Origin: Pseudomonas benzenivorans
Lineage (GTDB): Bacteria > Pseudomonadota > Gammaproteobacteria > Pseudomonadales > Pseudomonadaceae
Direction of reading: 5' to 3'
Assembly (NCBI RefSeq): GCF_900100495.1
Contig: NZ_FNCT01000013.1
Span: forward strand, 62,001 to 126,000
Length of the DNA stretch: 64,000 nucleotides
Shown piece by piece: positions 46,851 through 56,060 of this stretch; within the stretch, counting starts at the first letter, position 1, and each line of letters opens with the position of its first letter. Position numbers and translations under genes: made by a program. Below the pieces are notes generated by a model. The model searched no databases, was not told the DNA's origin, and was given only the letters and a program-made list of their open reading frames with translations.

Positions 46851-47330
46851 ATGAAGAAAAGTTCTGCACAGGGTGCCGAAGATCCGATCCTGCAATGGGT
46901 GACCTTTCGTCTGGACAACGAGACCTACGGCATCAACGTGATGCAGGTCCAGGAAGTGCTGCGCTACACCGAGATCGCCCCGGTGCCGGGGGCGCCGAGC
47001 TACGTGCTGGGCATCATCAACCTGCGCGGCAATGTGGTGACGGTGATCGATACGCGCCAGCGCTTCGGCCTGGACTCGGCAGCGGTGACGGATAACACCC
47101 GGATCGTGATCATCGAGGCGGACAAGCAGGTGGTCGGCATCCTGGTCGACAGCGTGGCCGAAGTCGTCTATCTGCGTCAGTCCGAAGTGGAAACCGCGCC
47201 GAATGTCGGCAACGACGAGTCGGCCAAGTTCATCCAGGGCGTGTGCAACAAGAACGGCGAACTGCTGATCCTGGTCGAGCTGGACAAGATGATGAGCGAA
47301 GAAGAGTGGTCCGAGCTGGAGAGCATCTGA
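46851..47330 (+). CDS. cheW: Chemotaxis coupling protein CheW
   Basis: Couples receptors to CheA. 159 residues, a single CheW domain: LQWVTFRLDNETYGINVMQVQEVLRYTEIAPVPGAPSYVLGIINLRGNVVTVIDTRQRFGL...VVGILVDSVAEVVYLRQSEVE...FIQGVCNKNGELLILVELDKMM. ATG 46851 follows ATGAGGCTGGGGAC; upstream in-frame sequence has no ribosome site and belongs to the gap after parP. Confidence 0.97.
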   Translation: MKKSSAQGAEDPILQWVTFRLDNETYGINVMQVQEVLRYTEIAPVPGAPSYVLGIINLRGNVVTVIDTRQRFGLDSAAVTDNTRIVIIEADKQVVGILVDSVAEVVYLRQSEVETAPNVGNDESAKFIQGVCNKNGELLILVELDKMMSEEEWSELESI

Positions 47331-47331
47331 G

Positions 47332-47736
47332 TTGCTCGAAATCGCGCTGAGCGTACTCGCGCTGGTCTGCCTGGGGCTGATCGGCGCCTGTGTGTGGCTG
47401 GCCCTGCAACAGCGACATGCCGCGCAGTTGCAGGCCGAACGCGATGCCGCGCGCGATCAGCGGATCAAGGAATTGAGCAAGCGCCTGGATACCTACCTGG
47501 CCGGCAGCGTGCGCATGGGCGAGGAACTGCACGAGCTGCGCCGCATCGTCGCGCCGCTGCCGGACAAGCTGAGCCAGATCGAGCAGCGTGACCCGAGCAG
47601 CCTGTCGTTCACCCAGGCGGCGCGCCTGGTCGGTCTGGGCGCCAGTGTCGACGATCTGACCCAGTCCTGCGGCTTGACCCAGGCCGAAGCGGAGCTGGTC
47701 AGCAAGCTGCACCGGCCCAAGCCGCAGAAGCCCTGA
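47332..47736 (+). CDS. DUF2802 membrane protein at the end of the chemotaxis operon
   Basis: Function unknown. 134 residues beginning at TTG 47332, one base after the cheW stop, so translation is probably coupled. One membrane helix at 3-25 (EIALSVLALVCLGLIGACVWLAL), a coiled coil at about 30-85 (QLQAERDAARDQRIKELSKRLDTYLAGSVRMGEELHELR), and a C-terminal three-helix, HTH-like segment (FTQAARLVGLGASVDDLTQSCGLTQAEAELVSKLH). The layout resembles SwrB of Bacillus; similarity in function is inference only. Confidence 0.85.
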   Translation: MLEIALSVLALVCLGLIGACVWLALQQRHAAQLQAERDAARDQRIKELSKRLDTYLAGSVRMGEELHELRRIVAPLPDKLSQIEQRDPSSLSFTQAARLVGLGASVDDLTQSCGLTQAEAELVSKLHRPKPQKP

Positions 47737-47865
47737 GCTCCCCGCGGCTGGGCGGATATAGCGCGGGCGGTTCTTAACTTGCGGCGATCCTTCGCAATTC
47801 GTTCCTAACTGGCAGTTTTGCGCTACCTAAGCTGAATACAAGCGTGTTCGGCGGAGGTTGTCGCT

Positions 47866-48309
47866 ATGCGTGGTTTGCTCGTTCTGCTGTTGTGTGGGGC
47901 TGCCTGGCTGCCGGTGCAGGCTCAGGAGGCACCCTTGATGGTGGAGGGAGCGATCACCGTCAATGTGTTGCAGGCCAAGTACCTGTACGACCGCGGCGCC
48001 TTGTTCATCGATATCAGGCCGTCGCGGGAGTGGGGTTGGGGGCATGTGCGCGGCGCCATGCACCTGGAGCTGGCCGATCATTTCGGCGCCCTGGCTCGGC
48101 CGCATTGGCCACGGCAGATGCCCCTGGTGATCTATTGCGATAGCGAGGTCTGCCCGCACAGTGCCCTGGCGGCGCACCTGGCGGTCAGTTGGGGATACCT
48201 GCAGGTGTTCTATTTCCGCGATGGCTTCTTTGCCTGGCAGCTGCTCGACTTCCCCTTGGGCAAGGGCCAGGAAGGCGAGATACCGTTCATCAGCGAGGCG
48301 GAGCGTTGA
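47866..48309 (+). CDS. Secreted rhodanese-like protein
   Basis: Single rhodanese domain with an export signal (MRGLLVLLLCGAAWLPVQAQ, likely cut near residue 20). 147 residues. Features: ALFIDIRPSREWGWGHVRGAMHLELADHF and the active-site loop LVIYCDSEVCPHSALAA with Cys91, and Cys96 five residues on. The loop differs from the common CRSGxR type, so a periplasmic thiol or sulfur role is plausible but unproven. Its 3' end overlaps the convergent flhB-like gene by 20 bp. Confidence 0.82.
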   Translation: MRGLLVLLLCGAAWLPVQAQEAPLMVEGAITVNVLQAKYLYDRGALFIDIRPSREWGWGHVRGAMHLELADHFGALARPHWPRQMPLVIYCDSEVCPHSALAAHLAVSWGYLQVFYFRDGFFAWQLLDFPLGKGQEGEIPFISEAER

Positions 48310-48616
48310 GCAGGGGCAGCGCCGGCGGGTCGTCGCGCTCCTGCCCGAAGCCGGGAGGGCACTTGCCTTTCAGGTGCCAGGCAAAGGCGATGATCTCGGC
48401 AATGCAGCGATACAACTGCTCGGGAATCGCCTCGCCCAGTTCCAGGCGCGCCAGCAGGCGCACCAGCTCGGCGTTCTCATAGATCGGCACCTCATATTCG
48501 CGGGCGATCGCCAGGATCGCCTCGGCCAATTCGTCATCGCCCTTGGCGCTGAGGTTCGGCGCGTTCTGCCCGTCATAGGTCAGGGCGATGGCTTGGCGCG
48601 GCGCTGATTTCTTCAT
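48290..48616 (-). CDS. FlhB C-terminal domain-like protein (FlhB2)
   Basis: 108 residues aligning with the FlhB cytosolic fragment downstream of the NPTH cleavage site: RQAIALTYDGQNAPNLSAKGDDELAEAILAIAREYEVPIYENAELVRLLARLELGEAIPEQLYRCIAEIIAFAW. It has no membrane part and no NPTH. Such free FlhB-C homologues (FlhX-type) can replace or modulate FlhB-CC in substrate switching in other bacteria. Its start overlaps the end of the upstream FliK-like gene by 4 bp, indicating one operon. Confidence 0.88.
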   Translation of the reverse strand: MKKSAPRQAIALTYDGQNAPNLSAKGDDELAEAILAIAREYEVPIYENAELVRLLARLELGEAIPEQLYRCIAEIIAFAWHLKGKCPPGFGQERDDPPALPLLNAPPR

Positions 48617-50157
48617 GCGGTTTCGTCGACCCAGCGTTGTTCGAGGGTGGTTCGCGGTCCTTGCGGTGGCACGCCCTGGCTGCAGGCCAGCTCGCCGACA
48701 TTCAGGCCGGCAGCCGTCAGGCGTTCACGCAGGTTGCCCAGCTCGACGTCGATCAGGCTGGCGGTGCGGGCGCGTTCGGCCCACAACTGGCTGGACAGGC
48801 TGCCGCGCGCCAGCTGCGCCTGGACTTGCAGCGGCCCCAGCGGCTCCAGGTCGAACGCCAGCTCGACCCGCCAGAGCATTTCCTTCTGTTCGTGGTTGGA
48901 CGGCTTCTGCGGTTCGTCGCGCTGGATCTTCAGCTGCAACGGCACCAGCTCCTGCTGGTTACGCATCGGCAGCTCCAGTTGCCAGGTGGTCAGCAGGTTG
49001 CCATCCGGGCCGACCTGGCTCTGCGCGAGGCTGGACAGTTGATGGGTTTGCAGGCGCGAGACGGCGGCGGCAGCCAGTTTCAGCACGGCTTCCAGATCGC
49101 CGTCACCCGCCAGCGCCTGCAGCAAGCGCGACGGCAGCGGAAAACCCAGTGCCTGCTGGCGTGCACTGGTCTGCCCAAGGTTGCCCAGCAAATTGCGGGC
49201 GAACGCCGGCAGCGCCTGGGCCAGCACCGCACCGGCATTGGCGGCAGCCAGCGGCGCGCCGCTCGGCAGGTTGGGCAACAGTTGACTGATCAGGCGCAGC
49301 AGGTTGGCTTTCAGGTCGGCGGCCAGGGCGTTGCCTTGGCCGCCGAGCAGCTTGCTCTCGAGGAGCACTCCGCTGTTTTCCAGGGCCTGGCTGAGGCTTT
49401 TGGCGTTGCTCAGCTGGCTGGCGTCGGGCAGCGCGGCGAATAGTTTGTCGATGCTGCCGCGCAGGCCTTCGTCCATGCCCTCTTGGCCGCGTAGACCTTG
49501 CAGGGCCTTGAACAGCCCCTCCAGCGAGCCCTGGCGATTCTGCTGGGTCGCCAGTTGCTGGCTCAGTTCCAGTTGATCCAGACGGCCGCTGAGCGGCAGG
49601 AAATTCAGCGCCTGGCTGCCTTGCACCTGGGCGCTGAGCAGGCTGCCCAGCGGCAGGGGCAGGGCGGTCTCCAGCGCCAGCTTGCTGCCGGCCAGCGGAG
49701 TGTTGAGCAGGTTGACCAGCACCTTGTAGATCGCCTGCTGGGCTTTGCCCTGCAGCAGTTGTTCGCGAGCGATCACCTTGCCTTGCAGCAGTGTGCCGAT
49801 CGGCAGCTGCTCGAGGTCCAGGCTGGTCAGCGCCGCCTCGCCGCCGGTTTGCAGGGCGATGGCCAGGCGGGTTTCCGACAGCGCGGTGACGGCCAGGGCG
49901 GTGCCCTCGGCCAGCGGCCGCAGGCTATTGGCGTGCACGGTGGCTTGGCGGCCATTGTCCAGGGTCAGCTTGAGCAACAGCTGGAAACTCTGCGCCACCT
50001 CCTTGAGTGCGAGCACCTCGGCCTTGGCCGTCTCACCGCTGGCCAGCAGGCCGTCTAGCGGTTGCAGCAGCTTCAGCGCCAGGTCGTTGGCTGTCGCACC
50101 GGGACGGCTGCTCGGCGGTGTTGGCGGGATAGGGCGGGGGCTGCTGATTTCGCTCAT
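48613..50157 (-). CDS. Second FliK-like protein (Flg_hook domain)
   Basis: 514-residue, Leu/Gln-rich protein starting [20 protein letters not shown]. The C-terminal part resembles the FliK hook-length domain ([21 protein letters not shown]...[67 protein letters not shown]). The open frame runs on to 50874, but that part is antisense to ccmA, so the ATG at 50157 is chosen. It pairs with the FlhB-C homologue just downstream; the true hook ruler is probably fliK at 26428. Confidence 0.82.
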   Translation of the reverse strand: MSEISSPRPIPPTPPSSRPGATANDLALKLLQPLDGLLASGETAKAEVLALKEVAQSFQLLLKLTLDNGRQATVHANSLRPLAEGTALAVTALSETRLAIALQTGGEAALTSLDLEQLPIGTLLQGKVIAREQLLQGKAQQAIYKVLVNLLNTPLAGSKLALETALPLPLGSLLSAQVQGSQALNFLPLSGRLDQLELSQQLATQQNRQGSLEGLFKALQGLRGQEGMDEGLRGSIDKLFAALPDASQLSNAKSLSQALENSGVLLESKLLGGQGNALAADLKANLLRLISQLLPNLPSGAPLAAANAGAVLAQALPAFARNLLGNLGQTSARQQALGFPLPSRLLQALAGDGDLEAVLKLAAAAVSRLQTHQLSSLAQSQVGPDGNLLTTWQLELPMRNQQELVPLQLKIQRDEPQKPSNHEQKEMLWRVELAFDLEPLGPLQVQAQLARGSLSSQLWAERARTASLIDVELGNLRERLTAAGLNVGELACSQGVPPQGPRTTLEQRWVDETA

Positions 50158-50211
50158 CGGCGGGTTACAACCTGTCGAAAATGCCCACTGCGGGGGCCTG
50201 GGTCCGGCATG

Positions 50212-50217
50212 TATAAT
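50212..50217 (+). promoter_or_regulatory. Probable -10 element of the ccm operon
   Basis: A perfect TATAAT stands out in GC-rich sequence 82 bp before the ccmA GTG. The -35 region at the right spacing is poor (TGCGGG), so activation or a weak promoter is likely. Confidence 0.45.
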
Positions 50218-50298
50218 GCCGCCCCGTCCGGGCCGGCCTTGCGTCAGTATAGCGGCCGCGACACTCCCGACTTGAACAGCTTTCCAGGTACGCATGCC

Positions 50299-50934
50299 GT
50301 GACCAGTCCCTTTCTCGAAGCCGTTGCGCTCACCTGTGAGCGGGACTGGCGCATGCTCTTCGAGCGTCTGGACCTGCGTCTGGCGGCGGGCGACATGTTG
50401 CAGGTGTCCGGCCCCAACGGCAGCGGTAAAACCAGCCTGCTGCGGCTGCTCGCCGGGCTGATGCACCCCACCGCCGGTGAGATCCGCTTGAATGGCCAGC
50501 CCCTGGGCAAGCAGCGTAGCGAGTTGGCCCGCAACCTGCTGTGGATCGGCCATGCCGCCGGGATCAAGGGCCTGCTGACCGCCGAAGAAAACCTGACCTG
50601 GTTGTGCGCCTTGCACCGCCCCGCCGAGCGTGCAGCCATCTGGCAGGCGCTGGCTGCGGTGGGGCTGCGCGGTTTCGAGGACGTACCCTGCCATACCCTG
50701 TCGGCCGGCCAGCAGCGTCGGGTGGCCCTGGCGCGGCTGTATCTCGATGGGCCGCCGCTGTGGATTCTCGATGAGCCATTCACCGCGCTCGACAAGTACG
50801 CCGTGGCCCAGTTGGAAAGCCACCTGGCGCTGCACTGCCAGCGCGGTGGCCTGGTGCTGCTGACCACCCATCACACGCTGACGGTCAAGCCGGCCAGCTA
50901 CCGCGAGCTCGATCTGGGACAGCGCGTCGCATGA
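50299..50934 (+). CDS. ccmA: Cytochrome c maturation ABC ATPase CcmA
   Basis: ATPase that drives heme release from CcmE. 211 residues from GTG 50299: Walker A GPNGSGKT (38-45), signature [18 protein letters not shown] and Walker [13 protein letters not shown]. No in-frame ATG is near the domain start. Overlaps ccmB by 4 bp (ATGA). It is divergent from the FliK-like gene at 50157. Confidence 0.95.
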   Translation: MTSPFLEAVALTCERDWRMLFERLDLRLAAGDMLQVSGPNGSGKTSLLRLLAGLMHPTAGEIRLNGQPLGKQRSELARNLLWIGHAAGIKGLLTAEENLTWLCALHRPAERAAIWQALAAVGLRGFEDVPCHTLSAGQQRRVALARLYLDGPPLWILDEPFTALDKYAVAQLESHLALHCQRGGLVLLTTHHTLTVKPASYRELDLGQRVA

Positions 50935-51602
50935 GTAACGTTTTCAGCCTGCTGGTCGCCCGCGAGTCGCGCTTGCTGTTTCGTCGTCCGGCCGAATTGG
51001 CCAATCCGCTGGTGTTCTTCGCCATCGTCATCGCCCTGTTCCCGCTCGCGGTCGGCCCGCAGACCCAGTTGCTGCAGAGCCTGTCCCCCGGTTTGGTCTG
51101 GGTCGCGGCGTTGCTGGCCGTGCTGCTCTCGCTGGATGGGCTGTTTCGCAGCGATTTCGAGGACGGCTCGCTGGAGCAGTGGGTCCTTTCGCCGCACCCC
51201 CTGCCTCTTCTGGTATTGGCCAAGGTGCTGGCACACTGGCTGTTTTCCGGCTTGGCCTTGGTCCTGCTGGCACCGTTGCTGGCGCTGATGCTGGGGCTGC
51301 CGGGGCGCTGCCTGCCGGTGCTGCTGCTCTCGCTGCTGCTCGGCACGCCGGTGCTCAGCCTGCTCGGTGCGGTCGGCGCGGCGCTGACCGTCGGGCTCAA
51401 GCGCGGTGGCCTGCTGCTGGCGCTGCTGATCCTGCCGCTGTACATCCCGGTGCTGATTCTCGGCAGCGGGGCGTTGCAGGCGGCCCTGCAGGGATTGCCG
51501 GCGGTCGGTCACCTGTTGTGGCTGGCCAGCCTCACCGCGCTGGCGGTGACCTTGACACCTTTTGCCATCGCCGCCGGTCTCACCATCAGCGTTGGCGAGT
51601 AA
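50931..51602 (+). CDS. ccmB: Cytochrome c maturation permease CcmB
   Basis: Membrane partner of CcmA. 223 residues, about six membrane helices. [38 protein letters not shown] and [34 protein letters not shown] are CcmB signatures. Starts within the ccmA stop (ATGA overlap). Confidence 0.96.
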   Translation: MSNVFSLLVARESRLLFRRPAELANPLVFFAIVIALFPLAVGPQTQLLQSLSPGLVWVAALLAVLLSLDGLFRSDFEDGSLEQWVLSPHPLPLLVLAKVLAHWLFSGLALVLLAPLLALMLGLPGRCLPVLLLSLLLGTPVLSLLGAVGAALTVGLKRGGLLLALLILPLYIPVLILGSGALQAALQGLPAVGHLLWLASLTALAVTLTPFAIAAGLTISVGE

Positions 51603-51679
51603 TCTAGAACTGTGCGACTGAGGACGGCCAGGCTACGGATCGAGTGGCGCCGCTCTCTCGGGAAATGACGAGTAACCTG

Positions 51680-52435
51680 ATGAACTGGACGTGGTTTCAC
51701 AAGCTGGGTTCGCCCAAGTGGTTTTACGAGATCAGCGGCCGCTGGGTGCCCTGGCTGGCGGTGGCCGCCGCGCTGTTGCTGGCGATCGGACTGGTCTGGG
51801 GCCTGGCCTTCGCGCCGCCGGACTACCAGCAGGGCAATAGCTTCCGGATCATCTACATCCATGTGCCGGCGGCATTTCTGGCCCAGTCGATCTATGTCAT
51901 GCTGGCCGTGGCCGGCATCGTCGGCCTGGTGTGGAAGATGAAGCTGGCCGATGTCGCCGTGCAGCAGGCGGCGCCGATCGGCGCCTGGATGACCGTGATC
52001 GCCCTGCTCACCGGTGCCATCTGGGGCAAGCCGACCTGGGGCGCCTTCTGGGTCTGGGATGCGCGCCTGACGTCGATGCTGATCCTGCTGTTCCTGTATT
52101 TCGGCGTGATCGCCCTCGGCCAGGCGATCAGCAACCGCGACAGCGCGGCCAAGGCCTGTGCCGTGCTGGCCATCGTCGGGGTGGTCAATATCCCGATCAT
52201 CAAGTACTCGGTAGAGTGGTGGAACACCCTGCACCAGCCGGCCACCTTCAGCGTGGTCGAGAAACCGGCCATGCCGTTCGAGATGTGGATGCCGTTGTTG
52301 ATCATGGTGTTGGCTTTCTACTGTTTCTTCGGCGCCGTATTGCTGCTGCGCATGCGCCTCGAGGTACTCAAGCGCGAGGAACGCAGCAGTTGGGCGAAGG
52401 CCGAGGTCCGGGCACAGGTGGAGAGGGGCGTATGA
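51680..52435 (+). CDS. ccmC: Heme-handling protein CcmC
   Basis: Membrane protein that loads heme onto CcmE. 251 residues, six membrane helices, and the tryptophan-rich WWD motif in [45 protein letters not shown] is the usual Pseudomonas N-terminus, so ATG 51680 is chosen; ATG 51665 and 51644 are upstream alternatives. Overlaps ccmD by 4 bp. Confidence 0.95.
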   Translation: MNWTWFHKLGSPKWFYEISGRWVPWLAVAAALLLAIGLVWGLAFAPPDYQQGNSFRIIYIHVPAAFLAQSIYVMLAVAGIVGLVWKMKLADVAVQQAAPIGAWMTVIALLTGAIWGKPTWGAFWVWDARLTSMLILLFLYFGVIALGQAISNRDSAAKACAVLAIVGVVNIPIIKYSVEWWNTLHQPATFSVVEKPAMPFEMWMPLLIMVLAFYCFFGAVLLLRMRLEVLKREERSSWAKAEVRAQVERGV

Positions 52436-52608
52436 GTTTCAACTCGGTTGGCGAATTCCTCGCCATGGGCACCCACGGCGCCTATGTCTGGTCGTCCTAT
52501 GGCATCAGCCTCGCGGTTCTGGCCTTGAATGCCCTGCTGCCGATCCTGGCACGGCGCCGCTACCTGCAAGACGAGGCGCGTCGTTTGCGCCGGGAGGAAT
52601 CACAGTGA
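52432..52608 (+). CDS. ccmD: Heme exporter small subunit CcmD
   Basis: 58-residue single-helix membrane protein: [58 protein letters not shown]. MGxHGxYVWxxY is the CcmD signature. It helps release holo-CcmE from CcmABC. ATGA overlaps with both ccmC and ccmE. Confidence 0.95.
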   Translation: MSFNSVGEFLAMGTHGAYVWSSYGISLAVLALNALLPILARRRYLQDEARRLRREESQ

Positions 52609-53072
52609 ACCCTGTCCGCAAGAAGCGCCTGTTGATCATCCTGGCGATCCTCGCCGGGGTCGGTATCGCCCTGGCCCTGGCCCTGAGTGCGCTGCAACAG
52701 AACATCAACCTGTTCTATACGCCGACCCAGATCGCCAACGGCGAGGCGCCGCAGGATACCCGCATCCGCGCCGGCGGGCTGGTGGAGCAGGGGTCGGTGA
52801 AGCGCTCCGGAGACTCGCTGCAAACCGACTTCGTGGTCACCGATGGAGTGAAGAGCGTGACCATCCGCTACAGCGGCATCCTTCCGGACCTGTTCCGCGA
52901 GGGGCAGGGCATCGTTGCCATGGGCAAGCTGGACGGCGACGGGCTGCTGATCGCCGATGAAGTGCTGGCCAAGCACGACGAGAACTACATGCCGCCGGAA
53001 GTCATGCAGGCGCTGGAGCAGAGCGGCATGAAACAGCAGCATGACGCTGCCAATCAAGGGGGCGCGCAATGA
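52605..53072 (+). CDS. ccmE: Heme chaperone CcmE
   Basis: Periplasmic heme chaperone anchored by an N-terminal helix ([23 protein letters not shown]). 155 residues. The heme-binding histidine is in [14 protein letters not shown], the HxxxY motif. [13 protein letters not shown] and VRY-like [25 protein letters not shown] fit the family OB fold. Confidence 0.96.
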   Translation: MNPVRKKRLLIILAILAGVGIALALALSALQQNINLFYTPTQIANGEAPQDTRIRAGGLVEQGSVKRSGDSLQTDFVVTDGVKSVTIRYSGILPDLFREGQGIVAMGKLDGDGLLIADEVLAKHDENYMPPEVMQALEQSGMKQQHDAANQGGAQ

Positions 53073-55042
53073 TTCCCGAACTCGGCCACCTGGCCATGAT
53101 CCTGGCCCTGTGTCTGGCCCTGGTGCAGGCCAGCCTGCCGCTGATCGGCGCCTGGCGCGGCGACCACCAGTGGATGAGCCTGGCCGTGCCGGCGGCCTGG
53201 GGCCAGTTCGCCTTCCTGGCGTTCGCCTTCCTGTGCCTGACCTATGCCTTCATGGTCGACGACTTTTCCGTGGCCTACGTGGCCAGCAACTCCAACAGCG
53301 CGCTGCCCTGGTACTACAAGTTCAGCGCCGTGTGGGGCGCCCACGAGGGCTCGCTGCTGCTCTGGGCGTTGATCCTCGGTGGCTGGACCTTCGCCGTGTC
53401 GATCGGCTCGCGGCACTTGCCGGAGGAGATGCTCGCCCGGGTGCTGGGCGTGATGGGCATGATCAGCGTCGGCTTCCTGCTGTTCCTGATCGTCACCTCC
53501 AACCCCTTCGCGCGCCTGCTGCCGAACAGTCCGATGGACGGTCGCGACCTCAACCCGCTGTTGCAGGACTTTGGCCTGATCATCCACCCGCCGATGCTCT
53601 ACATGGGCTACGTCGGCTTCTCCGTGGCCTTCGCCTTCGCCATCGCCGCCTTGCTCGGCGGCAAGCTGGATGCGGCCTGGGCGCGCTGGTCGCGGCCCTG
53701 GACCCTCACCGCCTGGGCCTTCCTCGGCACCGGCATCGCCCTTGGCTCCTGGTGGGCCTACTACGAGCTGGGCTGGGGCGGCTGGTGGTTCTGGGACCCG
53801 GTGGAGAACGCCTCGTTCATGCCCTGGCTGGTCGGCACCGCGCTGATCCACTCGCTGGCGGTCACCGAGAAGCGCGGCGTGTTCAAGAGCTGGACCGTGT
53901 TGCTGGCCATCGCCGCCTTCTCCCTTAGCCTGCTGGGGACCTTCCTGGTGCGTTCCGGGGTGCTCACCTCGGTGCATGCCTTCGCCACCGATCCGGCGCG
54001 CGGGGTGTTCGTCCTGGGGTTCCTGCTGCTGGTGGTCGGCGGTTCGCTGACCCTGTTCGCCATCCGCGCGCCGGTGGTCAGGAGCCAGGTCGGCTTCGCC
54101 CTGTGGTCGCGGGAAACCCTGTTGCTGGCGAATAACCTGATCCTGGTGGTGGCGGCGGCGATGATCCTGCTCGGCACCCTCTACCCGTTGGTGCTGGACG
54201 CCCTGACCGGCGCCAAGCTGTCGGTCGGCCCGCCGTATTTCAACGCGCTGTTCGCGCCGCTGATGGGCCTGTTGCTGGCGATGCTCGCGGTCGGCGTGCT
54301 GGTACGCTGGAAGGACACCCCGTTGCGCTGGCTGCTCGGCATGTTGACCCCGGTACTGCTCGGCAGCGTGGCCCTTGCCGTGCTGGCGGGCCTGCTGATC
54401 GGCGACTTCAACTGGGCGGTGCTGGCGGTCTGCCTGCTGGCGGCCTGGGTGGTGCTGGCCGGGTTGCGCGACATCCATGCCAAGACCCGCCACAAGGGCC
54501 TGCTCAAAGGCCTGGCGGGCCTCGGTCGCAGCTACTGGGGCATGCAGCTGGCGCATTTCGGCCTGGCGGTCTGCGCCTTGGGGGTGATCCTCACCAGCCT
54601 CGGCAGCTTCGAGCGTGATATGCGCATGGCGCCGGGCGACTCGGTGGAGATGGGCGGTTACCGGTTCGTCTTCGACGGCGCCGTACATCACGAGGGGCCG
54701 AACTTCACCGCCGACAAGGGCACCGTGCGGGTGCTCGAGGACGGCGAGCAGATCGCCATGCTGCATCCGGAGAAACGCCTGTACAGCGTGCAGCAGTCGG
54801 TGATGACCGAGGCCGGCATCGATGCCGGTTTCACCCGCGACCTGTTCGTCGCCCTGGGCGAGCCGCTGGAGAATGGCGCCTGGGCCGTGCGCGTGCACAT
54901 CAAGCCGTTCGTCCGCTGGATCTGGCTGGGCGCGCTGCTGATGAGCCTCGGCGGCCTGCTCGCGGCAAGCGACAAGCGCTACCGGATCAAGGTCAAGACC
55001 CGGGTGCGCGAAGCCCTGGGCATGGCGGGGGTGCAGGCATGA
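53069..55042 (+). CDS. ccmF: Cytochrome c heme lyase subunit CcmF
   Basis: Large membrane protein that ligates heme to apocytochrome c. 657 residues, many membrane helices. The WWD-family segment is [36 protein letters not shown], and [11 protein letters not shown] and [21 protein letters not shown] are also typical. Joined to ccmE and ccmG by 4-bp overlaps. Confidence 0.97.
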   Translation: MIPELGHLAMILALCLALVQASLPLIGAWRGDHQWMSLAVPAAWGQFAFLAFAFLCLTYAFMVDDFSVAYVASNSNSALPWYYKFSAVWGAHEGSLLLWALILGGWTFAVSIGSRHLPEEMLARVLGVMGMISVGFLLFLIVTSNPFARLLPNSPMDGRDLNPLLQDFGLIIHPPMLYMGYVGFSVAFAFAIAALLGGKLDAAWARWSRPWTLTAWAFLGTGIALGSWWAYYELGWGGWWFWDPVENASFMPWLVGTALIHSLAVTEKRGVFKSWTVLLAIAAFSLSLLGTFLVRSGVLTSVHAFATDPARGVFVLGFLLLVVGGSLTLFAIRAPVVRSQVGFALWSRETLLLANNLILVVAAAMILLGTLYPLVLDALTGAKLSVGPPYFNALFAPLMGLLLAMLAVGVLVRWKDTPLRWLLGMLTPVLLGSVALAVLAGLLIGDFNWAVLAVCLLAAWVVLAGLRDIHAKTRHKGLLKGLAGLGRSYWGMQLAHFGLAVCALGVILTSLGSFERDMRMAPGDSVEMGGYRFVFDGAVHHEGPNFTADKGTVRVLEDGEQIAMLHPEKRLYSVQQSVMTEAGIDAGFTRDLFVALGEPLENGAWAVRVHIKPFVRWIWLGALLMSLGGLLAASDKRYRIKVKTRVREALGMAGVQA

Positions 55043-55578
55043 GGCGCTTGCTGTTGGTCGTGCCCTTGGCGATATTCCTCGGCGTTGCGCTATTCCTCTA
55101 TCGCGGCCTCTATCTCAACCCGACCGAGCTGCCCTCGGCGTTGATCGGCAAGCCGTTTCCGGCCTTTGCCCTGCCGTCGCTGGACCAGCCGGGGCGGACC
55201 CTGACCCACGACGACCTCAAGGGCAAGCCGGCCCTGGTCAATGTCTGGGCGACCTGGTGTCCGTCCTGCCGCGCCGAGCACCCGGTGCTGAACCAGCTGA
55301 AACAGATGGGCGTGACCATCCATGGGGTCAACTACAAGGACCAACGCGCGCCGGCACAGAAGTGGCTGCGCGAGCTGCACAACCCCTACCAGCTGAATAT
55401 CGAGGACGCCAAGGGCAGCCTGGGCCTCGACCTGGGGGTCTATGGCGCCCCCGAGACGTTCTTCATCGATGCCCAGGGGATCATCCGCCACAAGTTCGTC
55501 GGTACCATCGACGAGCGCGTCTGGCGCGAGCAGTTGGCGCCGCTCTATCAGCAACTGGTCGACGAGGCAAAACTATGA
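55039..55578 (+). CDS. ccmG: Thiol:disulfide interchange protein CcmG/DsbE
   Basis: Membrane-tethered thioredoxin that reduces apocytochrome thiols. 179 residues: N-terminal anchor [28 protein letters not shown], then a thioredoxin fold with the CxxC motif in VNVWATWCPSCRAEHPVL and GVYGAPETFFIDAQGIIRHKFVG. Confidence 0.96.
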   Translation: MRRLLLVVPLAIFLGVALFLYRGLYLNPTELPSALIGKPFPAFALPSLDQPGRTLTHDDLKGKPALVNVWATWCPSCRAEHPVLNQLKQMGVTIHGVNYKDQRAPAQKWLRELHNPYQLNIEDAKGSLGLDLGVYGAPETFFIDAQGIIRHKFVGTIDERVWREQLAPLYQQLVDEAKL

Positions 55579-56060
55579 AGCGCCTGCTGAGCTCGGCAAT
55601 CCTGGGGCTGGCTCTGCTCGGCAGCGCCCAGGCGGCCATCGATACCTACGAGTTCGCCAGCGAGGCGGAACGCCAGCGCTACCGCAGTCTGGTCGAGGAG
55701 CTGCGCTGCCCGAAGTGCCAGAACCAGAACATCGCCGACTCCGATGCGCCGATCGCCATGGACCTGCGCGCGGAGATCTACCGCATGCTCGAGGAAGGCA
55801 AGGACGACCAGCAGATCATCGAGTTTCTGGTGGCCCGCTACGGCGATTTCGTGCTCTACAAACCACCGGTCACGGCGCGCACCCTGCTGCTCTGGTACGG
55901 ACCCGCGGCGCTGCTGGTCGGTGGTTTCGTGCTGCTCGGGGTGATCGTGGTGCGCCGCCGTGGCAAGCGGCCCTCTGCGCAGAACGGCCTCTCCGCGGAT
56001 GAACAGCAACGCCTCGCCGCCCTGTTGAATCAAGCGTCCATGGATAAGAAAGACCGATGA
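55575..56060 (+). CDS. ccmH: Cytochrome c maturation protein CcmH
   Basis: Apocytochrome thiol handling partner of CcmG. 161 residues: signal peptide [22 protein letters not shown], the redox motif [56 protein letters not shown], and a C-terminal membrane helix ([27 protein letters not shown]). 4-bp overlaps at both ends. Confidence 0.96.
   Translation: MKRLLSSAILGLALLGSAQAAIDTYEFASEAERQRYRSLVEELRCPKCQNQNIADSDAPIAMDLRAEIYRMLEEGKDDQQIIEFLVARYGDFVLYKPPVTARTLLLWYGPAALLVGGFVLLGVIVVRRRGKRPSAQNGLSADEQQRLAALLNQASMDKKDR

Noticed and set aside
47766-47781. GG-N10-GC match before the rhodanese gene
   Set aside because: CGGTTCTTAACTTGC has the right spacing but lacks the CAC part of the -24 element and lies about 85 bp from the start; too weak to list as a promoter.
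50158-50874. N-terminal extension of the second FliK-like gene
   Set aside because: The frame stays open but is antisense to ccmA and would place the start beyond the ccm promoter; the MSEISSP start at 50157 is far more natural.
53054-54898. 614-codon reverse open frame opposite ccmF
   Set aside because: Composition is dominated by His, Gln, Gly and Arg and it lies wholly within ccmF, whose WWD motif and membrane helices are clear.
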